Assembly (NCBI GenBank): GCA_018815325.1 | Contig: JAHIYE010000023.1 | Coordinates: 124,001-188,000 of the forward strand | Direction of reading: 5' to 3' | Source of the DNA: Gammaproteobacteria bacterium | GTDB lineage: Bacteria; Pseudomonadota; Gammaproteobacteria; Burkholderiales; Burkholderiaceae_C | Length of the DNA: 64,000 nt | The notes under the pieces: model-generated | Told to the model about the DNA's origin: nothing | The model's database searches: none | Seen by the model: only the letters and a program-made list of their open reading frames with translations | Position numbers and translations under genes: made by a program | In this document: one piece after another, positions 50,119-58,878 of the stretch | Position numbering within the stretch: the first letter of the stretch is position 1 | Layout of the letters: every line of letters begins with the position of its first letter

Positions 50119-50667
50119 TCACCCCGGCTTTTTGGCTCGCAACGACTCCAGGGAGGCAAATGGATTGGGTTTTTCTGCCGAAGCGGCCTCAAAATCCGGA
50201 TCCACCGCCTGCAGCTTGACTTCGGTGGGGCACACCTCGTGTCGCGGCACCAGGGGCAGCTCCATGAGGAATTCGTCTTCGACAAGCTCATGCAAATTGA
50301 AATCCTGGCTCAACACCAGCACATCTTCGTCGGCCTCCTCATCCTGCACCTCGGCTTCGGCCTCATCGGCCACAAACCGGAATGACCGGTCCACCGCCAG
50401 CGCCATGTCGGCCGGACCCAGGCAACGCTGGCAGGTCAGCGGCAAGGTGGCGTGTGCCGTCAGATGCAGCCAGGCCTGTGCTTGCCCACCAGGCAGCTCA
50501 CGCCACTCTCCACGCGCGGTCCATTTGACGGGATAATCCGCACCAAGCCCCCCTGTTTCGGACATCAGCCGCTCATAACTCGATAGCAAATCCTGCTGGC
50601 TCAACTGCGCATTTGCCTGCGCAAAAGCCCGCACATCCATCCGCGTGGCAACAAACTCTGGTTTCAT
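50119..50667 (-). CDS. yceD: YceD (DUF177) family protein
   Basis: A 182-residue acidic protein of the YceD/DUF177 family, which in E. coli is needed for normal 23S rRNA accumulation. Visible signatures are the C-x-R-C motif (LTCQRCLGPAD), an acidic stretch (AEVQDEEADEDV), FNLHELVEDEFLMELPLVP and HEVCP. It is divergent from maf by 25 bp and upstream of rpmF, the usual place. Confidence 0.9.
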   Translation of the reverse strand: MKPEFVATRMDVRAFAQANAQLSQQDLLSSYERLMSETGGLGADYPVKWTARGEWRELPGGQAQAWLHLTAHATLPLTCQRCLGPADMALAVDRSFRFVADEAEAEVQDEEADEDVLVLSQDFNLHELVEDEFLMELPLVPRHEVCPTEVKLQAVDPDFEAASAEKPNPFASLESLRAKKPG

Positions 50668-50692
50668 GCCCTCAGTGTAAGAGAATCAGGCC

Positions 50693-51301
50693 ATGCACCA
50701 ACCTGCCATCCGAAAACTCATTCTCGGCTCCACCTCACCATACCGCCGTGAATTGCTCACCCGCCTTCACATCCCCTTCGAAACCGCGTCTCCCGACGTG
50801 GATGAGACGCCCGGCGCCTCGGAAACCCCGCCTCAACTGGCGCGGCGGCTGGCCCTGGCCAAGGCCCACGCGGTAGCGGCCCGCGCCCCGGACGCCGTGG
50901 TGATCGGCTCTGACCAGGTCGCCGATCTCGAAGGACAGCCGCTGGGCAAGCCTGGCACCCATGCGCGAGCGGTGGCCCAGTTGCAGCAGATGCGCGGTAA
51001 AACCGTGGTGTTCCAGACCGCCGTGGCAGTAGTTTGCCTGGCGACAGGTTTCGAAACGGTGGATCTGGCACCGGTCAAGGTGAGATTTCGTGACCTTAGC
51101 GACGCCGAGATTGAAACCTATCTGCAGGTCGAAACCCCCTACGACTGTGCCGGCAGCGCCAAAAGCGAGGGCTTGGGCATTGCCCTGATTGAATCCATCG
51201 AGAATGACGACCCAACGGCACTCGTTGGTCTGCCCTTGATACGCACCTGTCGCATGCTCCAGGCTGCCGGCATTCCCTTGCTACAAGCCGCGAAAGCCTG
51301 A
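50693..51301 (+). CDS. Maf-family nucleotide pyrophosphatase (YceF type)
   Basis: Hydrolyses modified or non-canonical NTPs; YceF-type members prefer 7-methyl-GTP. The 202-residue product has the N-terminal LILGSTSPYRRELLTRLHIP, the metal-binding DVDET, and SDQVADLEG. CAGSAKSEGLGIALIESI marks the YceF branch. It overlaps no gene and is followed after 2 bp by a methyltransferase gene. Confidence 0.9.
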   Translation: MHQPAIRKLILGSTSPYRRELLTRLHIPFETASPDVDETPGASETPPQLARRLALAKAHAVAARAPDAVVIGSDQVADLEGQPLGKPGTHARAVAQLQQMRGKTVVFQTAVAVVCLATGFETVDLAPVKVRFRDLSDAEIETYLQVETPYDCAGSAKSEGLGIALIESIENDDPTALVGLPLIRTCRMLQAAGIPLLQAAKA

Positions 51302-51303
51302 GC

Positions 51304-52071
51304 ATGAGCACCGCCCCCACTGGCAAGCTGTTTCTGGTACCTGCACCACTGGATTTCGGCTGCGAAACCCAAGCCCCGTTGCAAGACGTGATGCCACTGG
51401 GCACACTGGCGGTAGCCGCCGGCCTGACGCACTGGGTTTGCGAAAACGCCAAAAGCGCCCGCGCCTATCTCAAGCGCATCAACGATGTGACCCCCCTGTC
51501 AGATACGCTGCAATCGCTGCACATTCAGGAACTGCCACGCGAAGTGCATAAGAAAGGCGACCACAGCGGCAATTTCAATGCCAGCCCCTTGCTTGGCGCG
51601 GCCCTGCAGGGCCACGACATGGGCTTGCTCAGTGAAGCCGGCATGCCCGCCGTGGCTGATCCAGGCTCCTCGGTGGTGAGGGCTGCCCACGAGCTAGGCA
51701 TCGAAGTGCGGCCTTTGGTTGGCCCGGTGTCCCTGCTGCTGGCGCTGGCAGCCAGCGGCCTGAATGGCCAGAACTTTGCCTTTGTCGGCTATTTGCCGCA
51801 GGATGCCGCGGCCCGGGTGGCGCGCATTCGTGAACTCGAAGGTCTGGCGCTGAAAACCGGACAGACCCAGCTCTTTATCGAAACGCCCTACCGCAATGCG
51901 GCCATGTTGCAGGCCTTGCTGAACACCTTGCAGCACAACACCCGACTGGCCGTCTGCAGCGGTCTGACACTGGCCAGCGCATCCTGCCGCAGCGCGACCA
52001 TCAAGCACTGGAAGCACCAGCCAGCCTCGCTGGACAACGCCACCCCCGCCGTATTTGCGCTGGGGCGTTGA
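51304..52071 (+). CDS. SAM-dependent methyltransferase, tetrapyrrole methylase / RsmI-like
   Basis: A 255-residue protein of the tetrapyrrole-methylase fold, related to the rRNA 2'-O-methyltransferase RsmI. Motifs are LFLVPAPLDFGC, MGLLSEAGMPAVADPGSSVV (like the RsmI SDAGTP-x-I-x-DPG motif) and GPVSLLLALAASGL, plus the C-terminal QLFIETPYRNAAMLQALL. Its target is unknown; the sequence differs from canonical RsmI in the N-terminal region. It is coupled to maf and convergent with sppA. Confidence 0.8.
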   Translation: MSTAPTGKLFLVPAPLDFGCETQAPLQDVMPLGTLAVAAGLTHWVCENAKSARAYLKRINDVTPLSDTLQSLHIQELPREVHKKGDHSGNFNASPLLGAALQGHDMGLLSEAGMPAVADPGSSVVRAAHELGIEVRPLVGPVSLLLALAASGLNGQNFAFVGYLPQDAAARVARIRELEGLALKTGQTQLFIETPYRNAAMLQALLNTLQHNTRLAVCSGLTLASASCRSATIKHWKHQPASLDNATPAVFALGR

Positions 52072-52093
52072 GCGTACCGGGGCTAGCAGCGGG

Positions 52094-53134
52094 TCAGTGC
52101 AGCGCCGGCAGAGACCTGAGCGATTTCACGGCGCCTTCGCCCATGGCCGCACCAAAGCGTTTGAACAGGCGCTCGGCCACGTTGTCACGCTGGGTGTAAT
52201 CTATGATTTCTTCGGCCTTGACCACTTCTCGCGCCACGTAATCGAGGTTACCCAAGCGGTCAGCCAGACCCAGTTCGATGGCCTGCTGGCCGCTCCAGAA
52301 CAGGCCGCTGAACATCTCCGGCGTTTCCTTGAGGCGCTTGCCTCGTCCGACCTTGACCACATCGATGAACTGCTTGTGAATCTGGTCGAGCATGGTCTGG
52401 GCGTAGGCACGCTGCTTGTCGGTCTGCGGACTGAAGGGATCGAGGAATCCCTTGTTTTCGCCTGCCGTCATCAAGCGGCGCTCCACCCCCAGCTTGTCCA
52501 TCAGGCCAGTGAAGCCGAAGCCGTCCATCAGCACACCAATGCTGCCCACAATGCTGGCCTTGTCCACATAGATCGCGTCGGCAGCCACCGCGATGTAGTA
52601 GGCGGCTGAAGCGCAGGACTCTTCCACCACGGCATACACCGGCTTCTTGTAAATGGCCTTGAGACGGTTGATCTCGTCATTGATGATGCCAGCCTGCACC
52701 GGGCTGCCGCCGGGCGAGTTGATCAGCAGCACCACGGCGCGTGAACCCTTGTCCTCGAATGCGCTGCGCATGGCCGACACCACCGTATCGGCACTGGCCT
52801 CGGCACCCGAGGCGATCTCACCCTTGATCTCCACCACGGCCGTGTGCGGCTTCGAAATATCCGTGTTCACGGTGCCGCGGTCCATGAACGACCACCACAC
52901 AAAAATAAAGAACGAGAGCCAGGCCAGACGTACGAGGGTTCTCCAGCGGCGCGCCAGCTTCTGCTCGTGGAGCGAAGCGAACGCCAGTTTTTCAAGTGCC
53001 TCGCGCTCCCAGCCTGGTTGATTGGTCAAGCCGTCTTTTGCTACTTTTTTTGTAGCTACCTGCGCTTTTTCCATGGGGGCTTCAGGCTGATTTATTGCCT
53101 GATCTTGTTGATCGGGGTGGTGGGGGTCGGTCAT
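52094..53134 (-). CDS. sppA: signal peptide peptidase SppA-type S49 protease
   Basis: Inner-membrane serine protease of 346 residues. A cytoplasmic N-terminal part (1-65) is followed by one span (LVRLAWLSFFIFVWWSFM). The S49 core has INSPGGSPVQAGII, nucleophile Ser in EESCASAAYYIA, and GSIGVLMDGF. It is a single-domain form, shorter than E. coli SppA. Residues about 14-32 are encoded by an antisense dispersed repeat. ATG 53134 is used; a TTG at 53146 is less likely. It follows the Rieske gene with 1 bp between. Confidence 0.92.
   Translation of the reverse strand: MTDPHHPDQQDQAINQPEAPMEKAQVATKKVAKDGLTNQPGWEREALEKLAFASLHEQKLARRWRTLVRLAWLSFFIFVWWSFMDRGTVNTDISKPHTAVVEIKGEIASGAEASADTVVSAMRSAFEDKGSRAVVLLINSPGGSPVQAGIINDEINRLKAIYKKPVYAVVEESCASAAYYIAVAADAIYVDKASIVGSIGVLMDGFGFTGLMDKLGVERRLMTAGENKGFLDPFSPQTDKQRAYAQTMLDQIHKQFIDVVKVGRGKRLKETPEMFSGLFWSGQQAIELGLADRLGNLDYVAREVVKAEEIIDYTQRDNVAERLFKRFGAAMGEGAVKSLRSLPALH
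53040..53093 (+). repeat. 54-bp dispersed repeat, copy 7 (inside sppA, antisense)
   Basis: Begins GCTACTTTTTTTGTAGC, has core CCTGCGC, ends GGGCTTCAGGCTGATTT. It encodes about residues 14-32 of SppA (QPEAPMEKAQVATKK) in the same antisense frame as the hemD copy. Confidence 0.75.
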
Positions 53135-53135
53135 G

Positions 53136-53504
53136 TCAGAACTCAAGTGGTTTCAAATTATGGGCAGTATGCCAGTGCACAACACCGTCATGCTCTGCAA
53201 GGTCTATCTTCACCAGGCCACCGCGGCAGGGCCCGCCGGCGCACTCACCGGTATCGGGCCGGTAGGTGGCGCCATGGGTCGCGCACATGAGCCAGCGGCC
53301 CGTGCTGTCAAAGAAGCGGTCGGGCTGGTAATCCATTTCCATGGCCACATGCGCACAGCGGTTCAGGTAGGCATGGCATTTGTCCTCGAAACGGATCGCA
53401 AAAGCCCGGCAGGTCTGGCCCTGGTAGATCACATCGAAGGGCACAGCCATCCCCCCGTTCTGCAAATCAGCCGCATTGCACAAGGGGATACCCTGTTCAG
53501 CCAT
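53136..53504 (-). CDS. Rieske [2Fe-2S] domain protein
   Basis: A 122-residue stand-alone Rieske protein. The cluster ligands are C-x-H in RCAHVAME and C-x2-H in LMCATHGA. There is no membrane span or signal peptide, so it is a cytosolic ferredoxin-like protein. Its partner is unknown. It lies between the HAD hydrolase gene (8-bp overlap) and sppA, a conserved neighbourhood in Burkholderiales. Confidence 0.87.
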   Translation of the reverse strand: MAEQGIPLCNAADLQNGGMAVPFDVIYQGQTCRAFAIRFEDKCHAYLNRCAHVAMEMDYQPDRFFDSTGRWLMCATHGATYRPDTGECAGGPCRGGLVKIDLAEHDGVVHWHTAHNLKPLEF

Positions 53505-54204
53505 GCTGGGCCAGCCAGTCATGCAGTTCACGCACGGAATGGGCCACAAACAAGGGGCCGAGCGACTCGAACGCCTCGGGCTCATGGGCGCCATAGCTCA
53601 CCCCCACACTCGGGCAACCCGCATTCAATGCCATTTGCAGGTCATGTGTGGTGTCGCCCACCATCAGGGTGCGGGCCGGCTCTACCCCCAGTTCGCGCAT
53701 CAGTTCATGCAGCATGCGCGGGTCGGGCTTGCCTGCAGTTTCATCTGCGGTACGTGAGCTGTCGAACACGCCCTTGAGCTCCACCGCATGCAGGGCATCA
53801 TCCAGTCCACGGCGACTCTTGCCTGTGGCTACGGCCAGCCAGTGCTGGCGGGCTTTGAGCTCGGTCAGCATGTCCAGCGTGCCCTTGAACAGACTGAGCT
53901 CATTTTGCTTGGCCGTGTAATGGTGCCGGTAACGTTCTCCCAGTTCAGCATGCCGGTGTGCCGGCACATCGGGAGCGGCGTGTGCCAGCGCCTGCAGCAA
54001 AGCCATGCCAATGACGTAGGCAGCATCCTTGTCGCTGGGCACGGTACCACCCACATCCTGCACCGCCAGCTGGATGGAGCGCGTGATGATGGCCGTGGAA
54101 TCAAACAGTGTGCCGTCCCAGTCGAAGGCAATCAGGTCGAACTGCCGCTGCTTGACGCGGGACCGGGCGGAAGGATGGTGCTCAGGACTTGGGTTTGGCA
54201 ACAT
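53497..54204 (-). CDS. HAD-family hydrolase (phosphoglycolate phosphatase-like)
   Basis: A 235-residue HAD phosphatase. Motif I is FDWDGTLFDS, motif II Thr in AVATGKSRRG, motif III K in GKPDPRMLHELM and motif IV MVGDTTHDLQMALNAG. The cap is the small helical type of Gph-like enzymes. It overlaps rluC by 23 bp if it starts at ATG 54204; a later start is possible. The real substrate is not predictable. Confidence 0.87.
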   Translation of the reverse strand: MLPNPSPEHHPSARSRVKQRQFDLIAFDWDGTLFDSTAIITRSIQLAVQDVGGTVPSDKDAAYVIGMALLQALAHAAPDVPAHRHAELGERYRHHYTAKQNELSLFKGTLDMLTELKARQHWLAVATGKSRRGLDDALHAVELKGVFDSSRTADETAGKPDPRMLHELMRELGVEPARTLMVGDTTHDLQMALNAGCPSVGVSYGAHEPEAFESLGPLFVAHSVRELHDWLAQHG

Positions 54205-55237
54205 GGACAAGAAACTCATGTAATTCGGATGGCAAGGAGGCCAGCAGGGCTATGCGTTCGCCTGTCGCCGGGTGGTTGAACTGCAAGCGCCAGGCATGCA
54301 GGAACATGCGTTTGAGCCCCTGCTTTTGTAAGGCCTTGTTCAGCTCGAAGTCACCATATTTGTCATCCCCCGCGATGGGATAGCCCTCAGAAGCCAGATG
54401 CACCCGGATCTGGTGGGTGCGACCGGTCTTGATTGTCACCTCCAGCAAGCTAAAGCCCGGGTCCAGCCGACCAGCGGCAGCAGCCTCCCCGCCTGGCGGG
54501 GTTTTCACAGGTGAGTCCGGACTGATTTTCACCAGCGTCACCGAACGCATGCCATCCGGGTCGTCCTTGGCCACCACCTTGACGCGGCGTTCGCCGTCGG
54601 CCAGCAGGTATTTGTGCAAGGGCTTGTCCAGCACCTTCTTGCTCGCCGGCCACGCGCCTTTGACCAAGGCCAGGTAAGTCTTGCCGGTTTCCCGCTCGCG
54701 AAACTGGTCCTGCAGGTGTTTGAGGGCGCTGCGCTTCTTGGCGATCAGCAATATCCCGCTGGTTTCCCGATCCAGTCGATGCACCAGCTCCAGAAACCTG
54801 GCCTGCGGACGGGCCATACGCAACTGCTCGATCACGCCAAAGCTCACGCCCGAGCCCCCATGCACGGCCACGCCAGCGGGCTTGTCGATCGCCAGCACAT
54901 GTTCATCCTCGAACAGCACGGTGAACTCCCGTGCTGGAGCACCCCGCGCCATGACGGCAGCCATGGCCTCGGACTTTTCTGCTACCCGTTCCGACACGCG
55001 CACTGGCGGCAATCTCACCTGATCGCCGAGTTCGACCCTTGTATCTGCTGAGGCCCGACCTTTGTTAACCCTCACTTCGCCACTGCGAATGATGCGGTAG
55101 ACATGGGTTTTAGGCACGCCCTTGAGTTGCCGGATCAGGAAGTTGTCCAGGCGCTGGCCGGCGGAATCCTCATCCACCTGCACCATTTTGACCTGGGGGG
55201 CTTGGGGAGGCTGTTTGCCCCCTATAATGTCTTTCAC
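54182..55237 (-). CDS. rluC: 23S rRNA pseudouridine synthase RluC
   Basis: Modifies 23S rRNA at positions 955, 2504 and 2580 in E. coli. The 351-residue product has an N-terminal S4 domain (QRLDNFLIRQLKGVPKTHVY, VNKGRASADTRVELGD) and the catalytic HRLDRETSGILLIAKK. The C-terminal part is GRTHQIRVHLASEGYPIAGD. Two low-complexity insertions (near residues 85-105 and 240-262) make it longer than E. coli RluC. It is divergent from rne, as in E. coli. Confidence 0.93.
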   Translation of the reverse strand: MKDIIGGKQPPQAPQVKMVQVDEDSAGQRLDNFLIRQLKGVPKTHVYRIIRSGEVRVNKGRASADTRVELGDQVRLPPVRVSERVAEKSEAMAAVMARGAPAREFTVLFEDEHVLAIDKPAGVAVHGGSGVSFGVIEQLRMARPQARFLELVHRLDRETSGILLIAKKRSALKHLQDQFRERETGKTYLALVKGAWPASKKVLDKPLHKYLLADGERRVKVVAKDDPDGMRSVTLVKISPDSPVKTPPGGEAAAAGRLDPGFSLLEVTIKTGRTHQIRVHLASEGYPIAGDDKYGDFELNKALQKQGLKRMFLHAWRLQFNHPATGERIALLASLPSELHEFLVHVAKPKS

Positions 55238-55787
55238 TAGCGTATGGCTGTAAGTGGTTGATTTATCTGGAGTTTAGTCCACTCACCGCTTTCCGCCACG
55301 CTGGCAGGTCGATGCCACCGGATGTTCTGCACGCAAACCGCAAGCCAGTTGCTTGCTGTGGCGCTCACAGCGAACGGTCAAGCTGACGAATTGAAACACT
55401 GATACGGAATACCCAAAGTTCACAGACATGCAGTCTGTGAACGGAATGAAGCGAGATGTTTGTGTTGTTGAGCCTGTTGCAAGTTGGCCTGCGGTGGATT
55501 TTTATCCCCGGCACAGGCACGCAATGGCTTGCTGTGCCCACACGATGGGCACATTCTGCTTTCCCATTGAGAGCCGGTACACAGCTGCATCCCCTCGCCA
55601 CCATCCACGCGCCTATGCCTCGGCTCATCGTTTGAGTCGCGGTTCTCCGGCAATTCCCTTCGTTTCAAAGCGTCAGTCGGTATCGTTTGCTCACATGAGC
55701 AGATAAATAAGTCGAAAGACTTTGGAGACAGTCAGTCGCGGCCAGGTGCCGCCAAGACAGCTCTCACTGACAGAGAAGGTGCTACCC
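55238..55787 (+). promoter_or_regulatory. rluC-rne divergent gap with probable rne 5' leader
   Basis: 550 bp without a convincing gene. It must hold the rluC and rne promoters. RNase E of E. coli controls its own mRNA through a long structured leader in this place, so a long rne leader here is expected. The clearest structure is a perfect hairpin at 55418-55442. Short frames on both strands look fortuitous. Confidence 0.5.
55418..55442 (+). promoter_or_regulatory. perfect hairpin in the rne leader region
   Basis: GTTCACAGAC and GTCTGTGAAC form a perfect 10-bp stem around a 5-nt loop (ATGCA). No T-run follows, so it is not a terminator. It is a candidate autoregulatory element of rne or a protein-binding palindrome. 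Confidence 0.4.
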
Positions 55788-58700
55788 ATGAAACGGATGC
55801 TGATCAACGCCACGCAGGCTGAAGAACGCCGCCTGGCGATAGTGGACGGGCAAAAACTGCTCGACTACGAAATTGAAATCGAAGGGCGCGAACAGCGCAA
55901 AGGCAATATCTACAAGGCCGTCGTCACGCGCGTCGAGCCTTCGCTTGAGGCCTGTTTTGTCGACTACGGTGAGGATCGCCACGGCTTTCTGCCGTTCAAG
56001 GAAATTTCCAAACAGTATTTCCAGCAAGGCGTCTCGGTCAGCCAGGCGCGCATTCAGGACGCGATCAAGGAAGGCCAGGAGCTGCTGATCCAGGTCGAGA
56101 AGGAAGAACGTGGCAACAAGGGCGCAGCCCTCACCACCTTCATATCGCTGGCAGGCCGCTATGTGGTGTTGATGCCCAACAACCCCCGTGGTGGTGGCGT
56201 CTCGCGCCGCATCGAGGGCGAAGACCGCGCTGAGCTCAAGGAAAACATGGACCAGTTGGAATATCCCAACGGCATGTCCATCATCGCTCGCACCGCCGGT
56301 ATCGGCCGCAGCGCACCTGAGCTGCAGTGGGACCTGAACTACCTGCTCAAGCTGTGGAACGCCATTGACGGCGCCACCAAGGGTGGCAAGGGCGCTTTCC
56401 TGATCTACCAGGAATCGAGCCTGGTGATCCGAGCCATTCGCGACTACTTCAACAACGACATCGGCGACATCCTGATCGATACCGACGACGTGTACGAGCA
56501 GGCCCAGCAGTTCATGGCCCACGTGATGCCCGAGCATGCTGCGCGCGTGAAACGTTACCGTGATGATGCCCCACTGTTCTCGCGCTTCCAGATCGAACAC
56601 CAGATTGAATCGGCCTACGCCCGCACGGTAACGCTGCCTAGCGGCGGCGCGATCGTGATCGACCACACCGAGGCCCTGGTTTCGGTAGACGTGAACTCGG
56701 CCCGTGCCATCAAGGGCGGCGACATCGAGGAAACCGCCACCCGCACCAACCTGGAGGCTGCCGACGAAGTGGCCCGCCAGATGCGTCTGCGTGACATCGG
56801 TGGCCTGATCGTGATCGACTTCATCGACATGGAAGAAAGCCGCAACCGCCGCGAAGTGGAAAACCGCCTGCGCGACGCGCTGCGGCAGGACCGCGCGCGC
56901 GTGCAGTTCGGCTCGATCAGCAAGTTCGGCCTCATGGAGATGAGCCGCCAGCGCCTCAAGCCTGCACTGTCTGAGGGTGCGTCCATCCCCTGCCCGCGCT
57001 GCGGCGGTTCGGGCCATATCCGCGACACCGAATCCAGCGCCCTGCAGATCCTGCGAGTCATCCAGGAAGAGTCCCTGAAGGACAACACGGCCTCCGTGAT
57101 GTGCCAGGTCCCGGTCGAAGTGGCGTCTTTTCTGCTCAACGAGAAACGTACCGAAATCGCCAAGATCGAGCTTCAGCAGCGCATCAATGTGCTGATGATT
57201 CCCAACAAGACCTTCGAGACTCCCAACTACAAGCTCGAACGCCTCAAGCACGATGACCCCCGTCTGGATGACATGGCCGTCAGCTACAAACTGGCTGATG
57301 AAAAAGAAGCCGTGACGTCCGTGACGCGTCGCTCGCAAGAGCCCACCAATCGCCAGTCACCCGTCATCAACGGCGTGCTGCCCGATGCGCCAGCCCCCAT
57401 CGCTGTGCCCAAGCCGGAGGCCATGGCCCACGCTGCACCGGCCGCACCGCGGACCGCTCCACGTCGCAACCCGGCGCCGTCCACTCCGATCGAACAGGGT
57501 TTCTTTGGCTGGCTCAAGAGCCTGTTCGCGCCAGCGCCGGTTGCGCCTCCTCAGGCCAAGCCCGCTGAAGAATTGAAGAAGGATGTCAAACGCGAAGGCC
57601 GTGGTGACGGACGCGGCGAAGGCCGAGGCGGCCGCGGGGGTCGCGGTGGTCGTGGCGGCCGCGGGGGTGAGCCGCGCGGTGAAGGTCGTGGCGACCGCCC
57701 CGAAGGTAATGGCGAGGCTCGCGGCGAACGTAACGAGCGCGGTGGTCGCGGTGGTGAGCCACGCGGTGAAGGCCGTGGCGAAGGCCGCCCCGAAGGCAAT
57801 GGCGAGGCTCGCGGCGAACGTAATGAACGCGGTGGCCGTGGCGGCCGTGGCGGTCGCGGTGAACGTGGCGACCGCCCTGCCCAGCGCGAACGCTTCGACG
57901 CAGAAGGCAAGCCCATGAGCCAGGAGGCCGCGGCCGTACAGGCTCCGGATGCCGGCGCTGAGGCGCCCAGGTCAGAGCCGCGCCAGGATCGTCCGCCACG
58001 TAATGGCGAACGCGGAGAACGTGGTGGCCGTGGCCGTGGTCGCGGCGGTGATCGGGGTGAACGCAGTGACCGCCCTGAGCGCACCGACAACCAGGCCCAA
58101 GAAGGCCGTACGGAAGAAGATCGTCCAGGCAACCGTCCCGAAGGCCGTCCCGAGCGAGCCCCCCGCGAAGACAACCAGCGCCTGGAAACCCCGCCTGAAC
58201 GCCGCGACGCCAGCGCATCCGATATCGCAATGGCAGCCCCGTTAGCCGAAAACACTGTGGGCGAAACCAGCGAGCAGGACAATGACCACGAATCGCGTGA
58301 TACGCGTGAACGTCGCTCACGTGACCGCTATGGCCGGGATCGCCGTGACCGTGGCCCGCGTCAGGACCAAGGCACCCAGGACGGTACAGCGCCCGACCTG
58401 TTCGGCAGCACGGCAGAACCTGTGACCAATACGCCAGTGCGCGCAGCAGAAGTTCAGGCCATGCCGGCCCCCCTTGCAGCGCCGGTTGTCAAGGCTGAAA
58501 CAGCCCCGGCTGCGTCGGCCCCCAAGGTGGCCGTAGCCGCCGCACCGCAGGGACTGCCCAAGGTGCAAGGCTTTGATCTGCCCCTGGATACGCTCAGCCA
58601 GATTGCCGAGAGCTCCGGGCTGCAGTGGGTCAACTCGGATATGAGCAAGGTGGCGGCTGTCCAGGCCGCCATCGCCGCCGAGTCCAAGGTCGTGCACGTG

Positions 58701-58814
58701 CCACGTGAGCGGCCTGCACCGGTCGTGATCGACGAGGGTCCGCTGGTTCTGGTGGAGACCAAACGTGATCTGCGCAATATGCCTGCACCACAGGAGCCTT
58801 CGCAGACGACCTGA
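55788..58814 (+). CDS. rne: ribonuclease E
   Basis: Essential endonuclease for mRNA decay and rRNA/tRNA processing; 1008 residues. The catalytic half has the S1 domain (about 37-120), catalytic D301 and D344 ([20 protein letters not shown]), and the zinc-link C402 and C405 (CPRCGGSGH). Each is offset by two from E. coli. The rest (about 500-1008) is disordered, with a membrane-anchor-like [11 protein letters not shown] near 570-580. A long Gly/Arg/Glu-rich tail includes a near-perfect tandem duplication at 57654-57830. ATG 55788 with GAGAAGG upstream is chosen over the longer frame from 55722. Confidence 0.95.
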   Translation: MKRMLINATQAEERRLAIVDGQKLLDYEIEIEGREQRKGNIYKAVVTRVEPSLEACFVDYGEDRHGFLPFKEISKQYFQQGVSVSQARIQDAIKEGQELLIQVEKEERGNKGAALTTFISLAGRYVVLMPNNPRGGGVSRRIEGEDRAELKENMDQLEYPNGMSIIARTAGIGRSAPELQWDLNYLLKLWNAIDGATKGGKGAFLIYQESSLVIRAIRDYFNNDIGDILIDTDDVYEQAQQFMAHVMPEHAARVKRYRDDAPLFSRFQIEHQIESAYARTVTLPSGGAIVIDHTEALVSVDVNSARAIKGGDIEETATRTNLEAADEVARQMRLRDIGGLIVIDFIDMEESRNRREVENRLRDALRQDRARVQFGSISKFGLMEMSRQRLKPALSEGASIPCPRCGGSGHIRDTESSALQILRVIQEESLKDNTASVMCQVPVEVASFLLNEKRTEIAKIELQQRINVLMIPNKTFETPNYKLERLKHDDPRLDDMAVSYKLADEKEAVTSVTRRSQEPTNRQSPVINGVLPDAPAPIAVPKPEAMAHAAPAAPRTAPRRNPAPSTPIEQGFFGWLKSLFAPAPVAPPQAKPAEELKKDVKREGRGDGRGEGRGGRGGRGGRGGRGGEPRGEGRGDRPEGNGEARGERNERGGRGGEPRGEGRGEGRPEGNGEARGERNERGGRGGRGGRGERGDRPAQRERFDAEGKPMSQEAAAVQAPDAGAEAPRSEPRQDRPPRNGERGERGGRGRGRGGDRGERSDRPERTDNQAQEGRTEEDRPGNRPEGRPERAPREDNQRLETPPERRDASASDIAMAAPLAENTVGETSEQDNDHESRDTRERRSRDRYGRDRRDRGPRQDQGTQDGTAPDLFGSTAEPVTNTPVRAAEVQAMPAPLAAPVVKAETAPAASAPKVAVAAAPQGLPKVQGFDLPLDTLSQIAESSGLQWVNSDMSKVAAVQAAIAAESKVVHVPRERPAPVVIDEGPLVLVETKRDLRNMPAPQEPSQTT
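57654..57830 (+). repeat. tandem duplication in the RGG-rich tail of rne
   Basis: Unit 1 (57654-57740, 87 bp) and unit 2 (57741-57830, 90 bp) encode near-identical 29- and 30-residue segments of the form [28 protein letters not shown]. Shorter GRGG and RGE repeats flank them. Arginine/glycine-rich tracts of this type usually bind RNA. Confidence 0.8.
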
Positions 58815-58830
58815 TCGTTGCTTTGGCATC

Positions 58831-58859
58831 AAAAAGGGCGCCTTTGGCGCCCTTTTTTT
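58831..58859. terminator. bidirectional terminator between rne and the GGDEF gene
   Basis: AAAAAGGGCGCC-TTT-GGCGCCCTTTTTTT is symmetric, with A and T runs on both sides. It can end the rne transcript and the convergent GGDEF-protein transcript. Confidence 0.9.
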
Positions 58860-58878
58860 GTACCTGCCGAACGCTTGC

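Noticed and set aside
55782-57338. 518-codon minus-strand open frame opposite rne.
   Set aside because: Same cause; the RNase E catalytic residues on the plus strand are fully conserved.
57595-58180. Regularly spaced short repeats that could suggest a CRISPR array.
   Set aside because: They are in-frame codon repeats of an RGG-rich coding region with no unique spacers of fixed length. No cas gene is present.
57551-58282. Arg/Ser/Pro-rich minus-strand frame opposite the RNase E tail.
   Set aside because: It is the reverse complement of GGC/CGC repeats, so a low-complexity frame is expected by composition.
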